A stretch of DNA of 64,000 nt from Aquilaria yunnanensis (Eukaryota; Streptophyta; Magnoliopsida; Malvales; Thymelaeaceae): assembly GCA_039654915.1 (NCBI GenBank), contig CM077599.1, positions 11,720,501-11,784,500 of the forward strand, read 5' to 3'. This document shows, piece after piece, positions 1 through 12,919 of the stretch. A program made the translations under genes and the position numbers. The stretch's first letter is position 1, and each line of letters starts with the position of its first letter. Under the pieces are notes generated by a model. That model worked only from the letters and a program-made list of their open reading frames with translations, searched no databases and was not told the origin of the DNA.

Positions 1-2546
1 GAGCAGAGGCGGGAGAGGATGACTCTCGAGGATTTCCTGACCAAGGCCGGCGCGGCCACTGCCGAGGAGGTTAATGACAATCCAGGTGCTTATCCTGTGG
101 AACCGGCCGCGATCAACGGAGCTGCACAGTTCCCGGGGTTCGTGAATAATGGTCTAGTGGATTATCGGAGGGTGTCGGGGGCCGGAGGAGGAGGAGGAGG
201 AGGGAGAGGGAAGAGGCGGGCCGTGGAGGAGCCGCCGATGGATAAGGCGACTCAGCAGAAGCAGAGGAGAATGATAAAGAACCGGGAGTCCGCCGCGAGG
301 TCCCGAGAACGCAAGCAGGTTTGCTTTGATTTTAATTTTACTGTGAATATTCTTATTTGATCCATTGGATGTGTTTGGGGAGTTTTTTAATCATGAACCA
401 GGAAGACTTGCGAATTTTGATAAAGCAAGCACTGGAATCTGCCCGAATTTCTATGTTTCTTGTGATTTGAACATACTTGATCTTATCTTTCTTGTCCTTC
501 TCGGCATTTGCAAAAGAAATTGCTGCTGGTCGGAGTGGTGTGGTTAACTACAACGTCTAGACCTTCAGGGGCATGGCGATTCCTCTTTCGCTCTGAAGAA
601 GGCCATTTTTTCCCAAACCGAAACCAACCCCGCCCCCCCCCCCCCCCGCGGCACTTTGTTGATATCCCATTGGTTGATGAAGTCTCTCTGATTCTTGAGA
701 AAAGAAATAATTTAATCCTTCAAGAACTAAGTAGCAATGTCACTTAAAAGACTCTCAAAGAACTCTATGAAATTCTCTTTCTGTTATATTGTGGACGTGT
801 GCTTCACTGCCCATGTCTTATGCTCTGGTTATGATGCATCTGAACATAATTGAACAAAATCAAACAAAAATCCGTTCTCTAAAGTTGTAACCAGGATTTC
901 TACTATATTTGAGAACCTTCCATGTGTGGCAAAGCGATTCTTACTTGTCTTGTCAAAGTAATCTTGCTGGCATTTCCCTTGTCGTGCTAAAAATGAAGTC
1001 TTTTCTTGTATGAAAAAAGTAAAAGCTGATGCTGCTTCTTTGTCTGCTGTGATCCTTTTAACTGAAGTAATCATGCATAATTATGTAACATTCGATCTGA
1101 TAAACAGGCGTATACGGTCGAACTGGAAACACTGGTGACACAGCTGGAAGAGGAGAATGCACGGCTACGGAGAGAAGAGGTACTTATTTCTCGCAACTTC
1201 AAACTACTGATACCAAATCCAGGAAAGAGAGAAAAATGGAATTGAATTTTAATGAATTATGCATTGTGGTATCTGAACAACTGCAACATTGGTAGCAGAA
1301 ACTGTAGCTAGTAAGCCTGCTGTACTCTTGTGACCAATCTAAGATGAACCTAGTCAGGAAGAGCAGTTTTTAGCCATGTTTTGGACAAGGAAGAGCCTTC
1401 AACAATATTTTATCTAGATCAATCAATAATAATTCATCTCCTGCATATTATGACTATGATGGCACCATTTTGAAATGCCTACTTCAGGTTCAGTTGTACT
1501 TGGAGTACAATTCTGTAGTAGTCTTGTTTATTACTCAACGAGGTTTTATGTTTTTTATTCAGCGATTAGAACATGAGCATGTTCAGAAGTAAGCATCTAT
1601 ATATATATATATATGATGAGAATTGATGACTCTGTTTAGGAACAACATTAGTGATTAACGTTAGAAGTTTGGAAGAACAGCTTTTAGCATTAGAGGATGA
1701 AGAAGGTATCTTGACTGTCCATAAATTAGTTCAAACTCTAATGTTGATCGTAAATGCTATTCCCTATTGAAGCCTATATAAATTGAGAGAAGACTCTGAT
1801 TGTCAACAAGTGTCGAAGTTTAACATGAGTAAAAACTGGTCAACTATCTTATGGGGAGAGAAGCAAAATGGCGTGGTTTAGGTGCAGGTCACAGAACTTA
1901 GATTTCAAGCACTTGTGAAATGAATAAACACGATTACTTTACAGTAAAAGACGTTAATTCTTTTGCTTACCCTGACTGAAGCTAGGAGAAAAGTCCCTTC
2001 TGTACCTTCTTTTGAACGCTAGAAGTTTCTTCACTTCATAACTTGGTTACATCAAGGAACCAGCTTCTGCACATTGCGTGTCGAAGCAGTGAATGCAATG
2101 TTATCTTATCAAACTTACTCTTCATGTTATTTGCTCCATAATTCTGTGTCTCATTTAATGTTTTCTTTTTAATCTGAACAATGTTTCAGGCTGAGAATGA
2201 CAAGAAGAGGCTTAAGCAGGTTTGTTTTACCATGAACCTTATGTTGAACTTTTAAAGGTTGAACAACTATTCTACGTTTTCTTTTTAGAGAATATGTGAA
2301 ATTATTTCCATCACCCAAGTTTTCAAATAAGTCCTTAATTACAACATGGTGATGGCTTAAAAGCAGTTGGTACCAATAATCAGTTACAAAATGATGTCCC
2401 TGTGGAGCGAATCATTATCTTGTATTCACAACAAGTAAAATGAAGATGCCTTTACTTATATGCAGTTGATGGAGAACCTAATCCCAGTCGAGGATAAGAA
2501 AAGGTGTCCCCGAGTTCTCCGGCGGGTACGTTCTTTGCACTGGTAG
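1..2546 (+). CDS. Group A bZIP transcription factor (ABF/DPBF/GBF4-like), 3' part of gene
   Basis: Partial gene running in from before the window. Coding exons I assign: <1-318, 1108-1179, 2190-2219 and 2466-2546 (166 residues visible), all joined by GT-AG introns in phase 0. Exon 1 has the conserved MTLEDFL motif from residue 7, a Gly-rich linker, then the basic region (MIKNRESAARSRERKQ). Exon 2 encodes AYTVELETLVTQLEEEN, the first leucine-zipper heptads. The 72-nt and 30-nt exons match the small zipper exons of the ABF/ABI5 family. The protein ends RRVRSLHW. Family members bind ACGT-core elements (ABRE/G-box) in the nucleus and act in ABA or stress transcription. The reading frame is open from base 1, so the ATG at 19 is internal rather than the start. 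The short C-terminus resembles GBF4 more than ABI5; the exact subgroup is not certain. Confidence 0.9.
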
Positions 2547-3386
2547 AGTCGTGGCTAGGACATATTGGACGAGACGGGACATGAACATTCATTTTCTATG
2601 GAGGATTCGTTTGAAGGTATAGGAAGAAAAGTGAATAGTGGGGTGCAAGTTTAAACGGAATGAAGGCATGAGAAAACAACACTGAAAGTGAAACATCAGA
2701 TTTATTATGGCTAATAGTTTGAGGGAGGATCTTGTCGATATCCGCTTCTCAGGCAGAACAGCAGCTGGATTAAAACTTATAGATAGTGAAAATCTCATTG
2801 TTAGGTAGTTCATATCAAATTCAAGCCAATGGACCAGCTTACTTATATAGCACTCTTAACTTTTCTAGTTTTGTATAGTAACAATTTTACAGATCTTCTG
2901 GTTTGCGTGCACACTTCTTTAATTTACATATTCATATGAATTATAATGTGTATCTTTGAGAGATTTATAATGCTGGGTGTGGGATAAATCCAAATTGGGA
3001 ATCAGAGCTTAGATTTCGACATACGCATATGCAGCATAACAATTTCGTTGATTTTCTTTTTATAAAATGATAATTAAGTTATTATAGCATGTTTTTATCC
3101 GTCAGTCATGACATGTTGAGCGATATTTAATCCTAGAAAATGCAAGATTCCGTGTCATGGAAACAGTCTAGCAAAAACCTGCAGCAGTCCGAAAACTATG
3201 TGCGACAAAAACAACTTCTGGGCTACAAACCTCACAGCCTCATGTACCAGTTTTATACTAACATTTGCTGGTCCAACTCCAAGTCTCCAACCAATTGAAA
3301 GGATGGGAAAGAAGAAAAGTTATGAAATTAATCCTCTCCACTTGTTCAGCACATGACATGAGCCAACACATAATGTTTTTATTGTT
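2547..3386. other. Convergent intergenic spacer between bZIP and Tubby-like gene
   Basis: About 840 bp between two stop codons that face each other. It should hold the 3'UTRs and polyadenylation sites of both genes. I see no further coding sequence; the small minus-strand frame near 2589-2813 has no family features. Confidence 0.6.
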
Positions 3387-5834
3387 CTATTCAAGAGCCA
3401 ACTTTGTGTCGAAGCTACTCAGACATATTGCGAAAGCCTGAAATGCTGACAAAGGATAGCAGTAATCCATGGTGAACAAGTCTTTGCCCACTTTCCCGAA
3501 CTGCAGAATGGTTTTATCACAGTCGTATAGAGTTGCTTGGGGTGATGTTGGCTCTCTGGCGGCTGCGAGCAACTGAAAATTTTTTACGGATGCCATAGTT
3601 ACTCGCCCTCGAAAATTCAGACACCAGCACTGTAACTGCTCGTGCCATCGTGGTGGCTTGTTCTTGAGGATCAAGGGCTTGAACTCAGGTTCAACTTGAG
3701 ATGCATCGGTCACAGAATATCTTGCACCGCAACGTTGCCCGGGATCATTGAGACACCTGGGAAAGGAGAAGCCCCGGAATGAACCCTTAAGTGGCCGAGG
3801 AAGAAGCTCAACTTCTGGTTTATGGGGGACACTCCCACCAGCATCAAGTGCTGATGCTGGAATAGAGTGCATGATGCAATGCACCCTACGTGGACCCCGG
3901 GCTTCAAGCATGTTTTGTTCATATCTGACCTCTGCTATGCTGTAGCTACGGTTAGGGATCGACGGGGAAAGCTTCTTGGAATTGAACCTGCGGCCTGTTC
4001 TTCCTGGTGGGGTGATAAACGTGTCGTCATATGTGGCTTGAGTGTCGTATATAGTAAACTTGGTGCCAAGGAAGTTTGATCTGCCCACAGAAGAGGGATA
4101 ATTGGAGAGCTAATTCTTTGGAAACACATTAAAGCATCACCAGCCAAACGATTAGAAGCACTAAAGCTTGCATTTTTCGGTCACAAAGAATGAAGTCAGT
4201 AATGAATATGCTCGGCTCTAACTTCTACATCATACAGGACAAGTTTGACATATGAAACAATGAACTAAGAAAGCACCAGTACCCTGCAATTAGCATGCCA
4301 GCCAGAAGGAAAAGATGTAGAATTCATAACCATAAGTCAGTTCGAGAAGCAAGGAATTGTGTGGAAGAATCAGCATAATTCATATTCAACTTAATCCTAG
4401 ACTGTTGAGAAGATTATTCATAAGGTCATATTTTCATCTCTAAGGAAGAACACCATGTTTAGCTCCATGAATGCAGAATATTGCTCTGCAGAATGAAAAT
4501 CACCCACCTCAAGAATTAAAGTTTTCATTTTTTTTTTGGGTTGGGATTCTTACCTCAGTTTCCCAATGTAACCACTGCTTGATCTTGAAAAGTTGTCAGC
4601 ATCCATAGATATGATATACTCTGTTGAAGTGGTTCGACGTGTCCTCTTTGCTGAGAGAAGGAATTTTCCATTTTCAACCAGCAATGCTGTGAAGTGTAAA
4701 CAGATGGTACACAGCAAATAGGCAAGAGTTTGAGTTTTTACTGGTTCTGGAAAACTAAAGCAGCCGCTGAGAAACTTTCCTCTTAAGTAAAGCACACATA
4801 GGAACAAGCATTGCATGTACTTTACTTTTATTCTTCTTCTACTGTAGAACTAACCGAATTTCAAACTCCCTCTTCTGCTTATAACAATCAATGGCATGTC
4901 GATGTAGTATAGTGTATACTTTAAACGTCCGAAAGAAAGATATAGAACAATTAAAGGTCATGACACAGACATGTAATCTTACCCCTGTGCAAACTTGTAC
5001 CGAGTCCTATGACATGTTGCATATACTAGAAGTTATCATATGAATTATGAAAGCACCAATGTGCAAGCTTTTGATGCCTGAAACCATATTCAGCCATAAC
5101 AAGCAGCATTTTGGATGGTAAATTAAGCTCAGTTTCAACTCAACCATAAGACAACTGCATATCTATTCATCACCATGTCAAGTTACAGGCGAACTTCATG
5201 CTGAGGGAAAAACAAAGTAAATGATAATTAAATTTATGAACAAACCATATATGGTAGACCATTTATGATGGTGGAACTTACCAGAGCTAAGACAGAGGAA
5301 GAGATGGTATGTTAAGCTAGATTTGTCCCTTTTAATGAAACATTGAATGGTTCCATCACGTGTCCCAGGCTGGGAATTAAACAACAACATGTCATTGTGT
5401 TGATGTTTGTGTTGCAAGTCAAATTATAGACCTTAGAACAACAAAAAACTCAAGTACTGGAGATAAAAAAGGAAAGAAAGCGAAAAAAAGTGCCTTGCCT
5501 GCTTCAAAGAAACTGGGAAAGTGAGCTTCCCACAAAGCTCAGGACTTCTGACAATTTCTTTGCAGATAGCTCTCCAAGACCGGCAAACCGCAGCACATGC
5601 AACAACATGCTTTCGAGCAGGCCAAGTACTCTCGCTCACTTCCAGCCTTACAATCACATCACAAAGTAGCTCAGGAGGTAGATCAGCCCACCCACTTATC
5701 TGATTAACATGAGGCTCACTATGCATAGAATGTAAACAACCATGAGATTTTCCTCCTTGATGACCATTGAGCATGGCCTCCAAACTCCGTCGGGATAAGC
5801 CCCTTACATCACGGAGTATGCCAGGGAATAGCAT
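3387..5834 (-). CDS. Tubby-like F-box protein (TLP), complete
   Basis: Four coding exons: complement of 5499-5834, 5282-5369, 4554-4686 and 3387-4080, giving 416 residues, usual for plant TLPs. Exon 1 encodes the N-terminal [10 protein letters not shown] and the F-box ([17 protein letters not shown], then CAAVCRSWR). The later exons make the tubby domain: [51 protein letters not shown] and RSNFLGTKF. Plant TLPs tether to membranes through phosphoinositide binding and many bind SKP1 via the F-box. The start is the first Met after an in-frame TAA at 5865-5867. Intron 1 has a GC donor (AAGCAG then GCAAGG); the others are GT-AG. The C-terminus is KLALE where the family usually ends KLACE. No frame damage is visible. 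Confidence 0.93.
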
Positions 5835-6350
5835 GCTTTTAAGTGGATGTTGAAAAGGATGCAGTTAGGCGTCTGCTGATAATTTGCAAACAGCACATCA
5901 TCAACAAAGAGGAGCCAGTTCCTGCAACAATTCTTATCAGTAACAGTGGGAAAGGAATGAAAAAAGGACAGAACATGGACCCTCATTTAAGAAACCACCA
6001 TCAACGGCACTAGCAATCCCCTGGTTGTTGAATCATAATTACTAAACCAAGTGATGAATCATATGGACTGAAAATTTATATGTCAAATTAATGAACCACA
6101 AAATCAGCCTGAGTAGATTACCTTGTGAGAAGCTGCTCTTAGTCAGAGTACTGAAGTTGATCAGAGCTCCATTGTCTTGGTCGCAATTCACAAGACTCAA
6201 AAAGCACCAACGATACTAACTAAGAAGACAAGAGCACCAAATAGAAGATTTTTCCGAGACCGTAAATTGGAAGCGAAGCCAGGAAAAGGTTCGAATTTTA
6301 GCGCCGCAACCCTAAACGCTGGAAGGGTTTGGTTTGAAGTTTGAACAAGA
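5835..6350 (-). other. 5'UTR and leader intron of the Tubby-like gene
   Basis: On the minus strand a splice acceptor (TTGTTGCAG, exon from 5921) and a donor (TCACAAG then GTAATC, exon ending 6122) frame a leader intron of about 200 bp. The noncoding exon therefore runs roughly from 6122 up to about 6340. The + strand shows an ACCCTAAA telo-box-like motif near 6308-6316, common near plant transcription starts. The exact transcription start cannot be read. Confidence 0.55.
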
Positions 6351-6767
6351 TGAATTTTTCATCAATGGCTAGAGAAAAGGGCAAGGCTTTTCAGGCCCTT
6401 CATGTTCCAGGAACAAAATCCAAGGCAAGGCTGGAACAACCAGAAGCAAATTGTTGGCGAGGGGCGGACGTTTTCGAGTTCTGATGCGTGTGCCTTGTCC
6501 ATTACGTTATTCTCAATCTTTGTTTGAAGTCTTGTCTATATGAATACACACACTATAATAATATATAAGATATAGTAATGATATAATAACAAGTGTTTCT
6601 CTAAAAAACGTGAAGTTGTATAATGTTGATCCACTTTTTTACTCTTAAATTGTAAATTATTTTCTTCATTTACTAAGATTATAACTTGTCATTGTCTATT
6701 TATAGATTATAACATCAAAAACAAAAACAAAAAAAAAAAAAAAGAATAAACTAAAATTTTGTGCTAC

Positions 6768-8100
6768 TTTTTTTTTTTTTTCCTGAAATGAGAACATCAA
6801 TCAACCAATATCCAGAAATGGATCAACAAAATAAACTTATCGTGCAAGCATGTAGAATGCTCTAGCTAGACGATGGGCAACCATGTTACCACCTCTATTC
6901 TTATAAGTGAAAACAACTAAATGAAAAGAATGAACTAAAGAAAGAATATCATCCAAAATCACCTTGAAAGGATACATAAAGACAGTTCGACCTGACAAAG
7001 TACATAAATCAAAATATGAGAAATCGAGTCCAGGATAATCGACCTCCAGCCATTCAACCTTACCTTAAGCAATGCATGATAAATGGATAGCGCTTTGACG
7101 TGCAGAACACTATCATAAAAATTCAACTCGTGAGACATAAGCAATAACGAGTTGGCAGTATGATCTCGAGCCACAACCTTAATGCCAATGGAAGCATGTG
7201 TCCTAAAAATAGTTATATCGACATTGAGCTTCACCACTCCATGGGAAAGAGCCTTCTACCCATGGAAGTATATCATTGAATTGCCAACAACACTCAATGG
7301 AGCCACATCTCCCTAAGAAATTTGATCCAAGAAGTACCGCGCCTACAACACGAAAGCCATGGGCCGAGTAGAGAAGGAATCAAAGAAACACATGTTATGA
7401 TTCCACCACAACTTCCACCAAGTGATAAACACAAGTTGACCCTTCTTAACATTTTGTGCAACGTTAGATATGTACTAATAAATCCAGAAAATAAACATAG
7501 GAAGGATAACTAAAACCAAGACAACCCCAAACTCAATGAGATAGCAGACAATGGAAAAATAAGTGAAGCGAAGATTTATTCCCTCCACCACAAACCACAC
7601 AATCACTAGAGACATCCATGTCACGATAACGCAAATTATCTCATGATGGTAAAGCATTTGTCAAAGCTCGCCACAAGAAATTTAAGAGCTTAGGGGGTAG
7701 AGACAAATTCCAAATCCAAGACCAAAATTTCTGGTTTGTAGAAGCAACATCCAAATAGAGCCCCTTAAGCACCATAGCTAAATGGTAAGTAGATTTTACA
7801 AAAGCTCTCCAATATCCGTCATACCCCAAATAAACTTATTAGGTCTTGAAACTTGACCCAGAGGAATCTGAGTTATATCGAACATATCTTGAGGGTGAAA
7901 GATAGCTCACAAGTCCACAGCATACCATACCAGATGGTCCACATCTATAAAATCACTGACACATAGCTACTCCAAAGATGAAATAACTATCATGGTTAAT
8001 CTTACTAATGGAGCTGAAAAAAGCCAATTGTCAAACCACACAGAGATACTTCGGCCATCCCCAACTCGCCAAATTCCTCCAGCAGCCAACACTACTTGAC
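6768..8100 (-). mobile_element. Decayed 3' end of a LINE (L1-type) retrotransposon
   Basis: Read on the minus strand the order is typical of a plant LINE ORF2 tail. First come residues like GGIWRVGDGRSISVWFDNW near 8085-8010, then the RT zinc-binding region (WIWNLSLPPKLLNFLWRA at about 7720-7650, followed by CVVCGG). Next is an RNase H domain (VKLNVDITIFRTHASIGIKV at about 7237-7180) and finally GGNMVAHRLARAF near 6895-6850. A run of about 14 T at 6768-6781 on the + strand is the poly(A) tail. Stops and frameshifts break every domain and the 5' part is missing, as expected for an old 5'-truncated insertion. Confidence 0.82.
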
Positions 8101-9585
8101 TGTTTAACGCTTAATTAATCTTTCAATTAACTAGAAAAAAATTTCTAATTTGTCACTAATGCTTACCTTATGCACAAACATGTTACTATCAAATAAGGCC
8201 GTAAATATAAGATTTTATCAATTTAATTTTTTACCATTTTTGTTTAAAGATTCCAAAAGTTTTCATTATGTAATTAATTAGAGATTAATTTTTTTTATTT
8301 ATAAAAGGTACTTCATTTCAATGAAAAATTAGCGAAATGACGTTTTACAAACCAATGGTTGAGTAATTTAAAGAACAACAGACACATAATACTAACCACA
8401 AAAATGACTACTCATTCCTACAACATCGAATGAGAAAAAGAGAAGCTAATCAAGTTGAACATTCTATATAAACAAGAACAAATGAGGGGTACTTAACACA
8501 CAATTAACTAAAAAAAGTCTGAATAGAGAATGATTTCTATTAGACTAACATACCAACACTTGGTTAGACTAATAAACCATCCAAGTATAATATGTGAATG
8601 ATGATTCGAACAGATGAAAAAAATAAAAGGACATCATCACTCGATCCATTATTGGGAAATGCTTCAACCACCTATCCCTCACCATTTTTCATATTCTACT
8701 TGATTTACTAACACTGAAATGGATCACCTAGATTTGTCTACTGTAGAGCTTCGGATGAATCAGACAAAGTTCCTACTAATGGTGATAAAAGACTTTTGTG
8801 GATGAGGATGAGGAAGAAAAAGAAATGTTGAAGAAATAAGTGATGATGGTTAATTGGGGTGGAATAATGACAGTAAATTAACTAGCCATTCTTGAATTGG
8901 TATCAAAACCTAATTGGAGGTGTAGAGAATAGAGAAGGAAGGTGATGTAGAGAGGTAGGTAAGTGGTGCCTTGCAGTTTACTTTTTTTTTTCTTTGCAAA
9001 TATGAGAATAACCAGCCTTAATTTGGTCAATTAATTAGAGATTTAGTAGTGTTAAAACACCATACATATACTAAGGGAAAGATTGGTTGATTAATTTTCT
9101 TTTTCAACTTGGATCATTAGATACTATGGAAAATTAATCACTTGTTTATACATGTTCTAGCATTAACTAATGTTATTTGAATCGGTTATATATTGGGTAA
9201 AATTAATACTCATTATAATTTTTCAGTAAAAATAAACATGTTAGTTTCCTCAAAATCTACCAAAAACGATACCAAAGGTCACTTTTCTCCTAGGGCTAAA
9301 ACAAGTTGAGCCGAGTAGTATGCTGATCATGTTCGACTTGAAATATCTATTAAGCTTGATCTTTTGTTTATGTTTGGATTGCAAATATATGACTGAGTTA
9401 TAAAATAAATTTTAAATCAATCTAGCTTGAGTTGATTAATGTTAGTTTTTGGATAATTTGTTATTGATGGATATTAGATTTTCAAAGGCTAAGTATAAAT
9501 GCCACTTTTAAACAGTTTTTTAGAACTCTAATGTTAATCATTACTATTTCACTAATGTTGCTGTGTGCTAGGGGTGTTTATATAT
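8101..9585. other. AT-rich intergenic DNA, nothing recognised
   Basis: No conserved coding frame, RNA gene or clear terminal repeats seen. Only short A/T runs and scattered stops in all frames. Confidence 0.5.
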
Positions 9586-9594
9586 ATGTATATA

Positions 9595-10985
9595 AGCTTA
9601 AATGCACACTTGGTCCCTTAACATTGCAAACTCACATGAGTTAGTCCTTTGACTTTGACCCATAATGACTTGGTCTTCAAACTTGGTAAACTATGTGACT
9701 TGGTCCTCAAACTTTGATAAACTATATGACTTAGTTGCTTGGTTGATAGAAATCATGCACAGGGAGTCAAGTGATGGAAACAACGTTTGTATGGCACTGA
9801 CAAGGATAAATGGTGGAGCCGTTAGCCTAGTTTGGTGTGAAGATCAATCAATGGTTTTGAAAAGCCCCAAAATTGTGAAACTCATATGCTCTTCAATTTG
9901 GCAGCAACTAGAATGAAACAACCAAGCAATATGCCATGTTAGAGTTATTGACAAGCTTAAGACTCAATTCAAGCAAGAAATTAAAGGAGGAAGCAGAGAT
10001 GGAATTGGTGTAAGAAGCCGTTCTTCACTTCCACATAAATAATAGTAGCTAATGTTTAGTGGTCATGTTTTCCATATGATGATTCGAAGTGAGTAAGAGC
10101 AAAAAAGATTTACACAATCACTGCCATGGAAAAGGAAAAAGAACTGGTCGATCTCTTTAACCGTGTACAACTCAAGTGAGTCTTCATTCCCCAAAACATT
10201 GAGTCCCGAATCTGTGACTAAAACCATGAGTATCAAACAAAAGTTTCATTCTTTCGAGCTCTATTTTTCCAAGAAGTACAAAGAAATGCTTTCGAATCTT
10301 TATCTTCCTCACATCATGAGAGAATAGAAATTTATGAAATCAAAGTAAAAAACATAGAAGATTTCCACAGTGGATGTGGAACACATGTTCAATTTTGGCA
10401 CCAGAAATTTGTGGGAATAGGTGAATCTGGACCACCCAGCAATGTTAGGGACATTGGCTTTAGAACTAAAGCTGAATAAGAGTTTCCAATTTGTCTTTTG
10501 CAGCAGATCTGGACTACGTTTTTCGCTCTTGCACTATGATGGGTAGGGATGACTTGTTCTCTAGTCTGGTGGATTTGTCGTCAAATTATAGTGACTATGT
10601 AGTGGTGAATATTAGGGAGGAAAAAGGAAGGAGCTCATGGCGGAGAATAATGAACGGCACGGTGGTAGGGACATTTCTAGCCATGGGCTTGGGGGGTTAG
10701 GATGTTATGTTTATCATGGAGGAACAATGTTTTGAACGTTGTCACTATGGGACAATGCCCTAGGGAAAGAAGTAGCTTCAAGGGTTGGGAGGCCAATGAA
10801 GGTAGTGAACAAGAAGCAAATCTTTAGGTGTCAACAGAAATACTAATCCCGTATCCCATTTCGTACAACAATGGACTAACTCACTACATTTTGCAAAGTT
10901 GAGGGACTAAGTCATGTTGAGTCAAAGTTAAGGGACTATCTCGTTTGAGTTGAGAAAGTTAAGGGACCAAATGTGCATTTCGGCC
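9595..10985. mobile_element. Pack-MULE-like element copy 1 (1391 bp)
   Basis: The left end (AGCTTAAATGCACACTTGG) and the reverse complement of the right end (GGCCGAAATGCACATTTGG) form long terminal inverted repeats, extended for over 100 bp by reiterated short motifs of the type ACTTAGTCCCTCAACTTTG. It is flanked by 9-bp target duplications ATGTATATA (9586-9594) and ATGCATATA (10986-10994), one mismatch. TIRs of this length with 9-bp duplications are Mutator-type. No transposase is present, so it is non-autonomous. The interior is closely related to the copy at 11484-12910. Confidence 0.8.
10120..10330 (+). pseudogene. AAA-ATPase-like gene fragment captured in MULE copy 1
   Basis: Translated pieces read KELVDLFNRVQLK, then, in another frame after stops, SFELYFSKKYKEML followed by NLYLPHIMRE. 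These resemble the N-terminal region of plant BCS1-like AAA-ATPases, where a GEEV-D-F-V-KW stretch is followed by a YFELSFHKK-like motif and SYLPHI. The fragment is full of stops and is not expressed as a protein. The assignment rests on a short match by eye. Confidence 0.45.
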
Positions 10986-10994
10986 ATGCATATA

Positions 10995-11474
10995 TCTAAA
11001 ATTTTTAATACCGTTACCACTAGATATACTATACTATTGTGTTGTGCATCATTATCAAGTTCACAATACATACATACATCCATACAGATGAAAAACATTA
11101 AATATATTTTTTTACTTTTTTTTATATATATTTAATTACTTTCATCATAATTTCCTTAATATGAATAAAATGTATTTATAGATGGAATCAACTTTGATAA
11201 ACATTAGACATAATGCATTTAATATATGAAAATTTATGTTCCCAAGAGTAATTGCACCTAGTACCTTTAAGGGTGACAATGGGAGACATAGAAATAAAAA
11301 AAAAAGTTAAAATAAAATGACAAATGAAATCAAATATAAAAATAAAAGAAAAGAATTACAACAATTTCCAAAATTCAATCATTTTAATATTTATCAATTA
11401 AATTTAATTCTTAAAACAAAAAAATGAAATAACGTTAATATTTATGTTAAAATATATATCAATTACATTTTGCA
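10995..11474. other. AT-rich spacer between the two MULE copies
   Basis: About 480 bp of A/T-rich sequence with no recognisable gene or terminal repeats. Confidence 0.5.
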
Positions 11475-11483
11475 TTTTATATA

Positions 11484-12910
11484 GGCTTAAATGCACATTT
11501 GGCCTTTTAACTTTGCAAACTCACACAAGTTAGTCCTCTGACTTTGACTCATAATGACTTAGTACTCAACCTTTGGTAAACTTTGTGACTTGGTTCTCAA
11601 ACTTCGACAAACTATGCAACTTAGTTGCTTGGTTGATGGAAATGGCACATGAGGAGTCATTTGATGGAAACAACGTTTGTGAGGCACTAATCTGGATAAA
11701 TGGTGGAGCCGTTTGCCTAGTTTGGTGTGAAGATCGGTCAACGGTTTTGAAAGCCCCAAAATTGTGAAACTCATATGCTCTTCAATTCAGAAGCAATTGG
11801 AACGAAACAGTTAAGCGATAAGCTATATTAGGGTCATCAACAAGCTTAAGACTCAATTTACACAAGAAATCAGAGGTAGAAGTAGAGGTTGGATTGTCAC
11901 AATAAACCATTCTTCACTTCCACATAAATACTAGTAGCCAATGTTAAGTGGTCATTGCCTTCCGTGGGACGATTTGGAGTGAGCAAGAGTGAGAGAGACA
12001 GACACAATCACTACCATGGAAAATGATGAAGAACTGGTCAATCTCTTCAACCATGTACAATTCAAGTGAGTCTTCATTCCTCGAAACATTGAGTCCTAAA
12101 TCTTTGATTGAAACCGCAAGTATCACACAAGAGTCTCATTCTTTTGAGCTCTTTTTCCCCAAGAAGCATGAAGAAATGCTCTTGAATCTCTACCTTCCTT
12201 ATATCATGAGAGGATGAAAATCAATGAAATCAGAGCAAAATACCCCAAATATTTCCAAAGTGGATGTGCAACACATGTTCAATTTTAGCACCAAAAATTT
12301 GTGAATAGGTGAATCTGGGCCACTTGGTGATGTTAGAGATATTGGCTTTAGAACCAAAGCTGAGTAAAAGGATTGTGAAGGATATGGATTGGTTTGTGAA
12401 TAAGAGTTTCCCATTTGTCTTTTGTGGTGCATTTGGGCGACATTTTGGCTCTTGCATTGTGGATGGGTGGGGATGAATTGTTCTCTAGTTTGGTGGATAA
12501 GTTGTCAGATTATAGCGACTATATGGTGGCGGATACTGGGGAGGAAGAAGAAAGGAGCTTGTGGTGTAGGATCGTGAGTGACGGGGTGGAAGGGGCGTTG
12601 TTGGCCATGGGTTTGGGGGGGATGGGATGTTTTGTTTATTATGGAAGAATAGTGTTTTGGATGTTGTCATTAGAGGACAATGTCCTAGGGAAAGAAGTAG
12701 CTCCTAGGGTTAGGAGGCCGATGAAGGTGGCGGAAAGGGCGTAAAGCTTTAAGTTTCAATAGAAATACTAACACCGTATCCCATTCTGTACAATAATGGA
12801 CTAACTCGCAACATTTTGTAAAGTTAAGGGACTAAGTTATGCTGAGTCAAAGTTAAGGAACTAACTCGTTTGAGTTGAGAAAGTTAAGGGACCAAATGTG
12901 TATTTTGGCC
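11484..12910. mobile_element. Pack-MULE-like element copy 2 (1427 bp)
   Basis: Same family as copy 1. The left end GGCTTAAATGCACATTTGG pairs with the right end (CCAAATGTGTATTTTGGCC). Perfect 9-bp target duplications TTTTATATA lie at 11475-11483 and 12911-12919. The TIRs again contain reiterated ACTTAGT / GTCCCTCAACTT motifs. Internal sequence matches copy 1 over most of its length with many substitutions, so the two are separate insertions of one family, not a recent tandem duplication. Confidence 0.85.
12010..12217 (+). pseudogene. AAA-ATPase-like gene fragment captured in MULE copy 2
   Basis: Counterpart of the fragment in copy 1: ENDEELVNLFNHVQFK near 12016-12066 and, after a frame change, SFELFFPKKHEEML with NLYLPYIMRG ending at about 12214. 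It resembles the N-terminal part of BCS1-like AAA-ATPases. It lacks a start, Walker motifs and an open frame. Confidence 0.45.
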
Positions 12911-12919
12911 TTTTATATA

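Noticed and set aside
829..1074. 81-codon minus-strand frame in the bZIP intron
   Set aside because: Lies wholly in intron 1, with no domain and no splice or start support.
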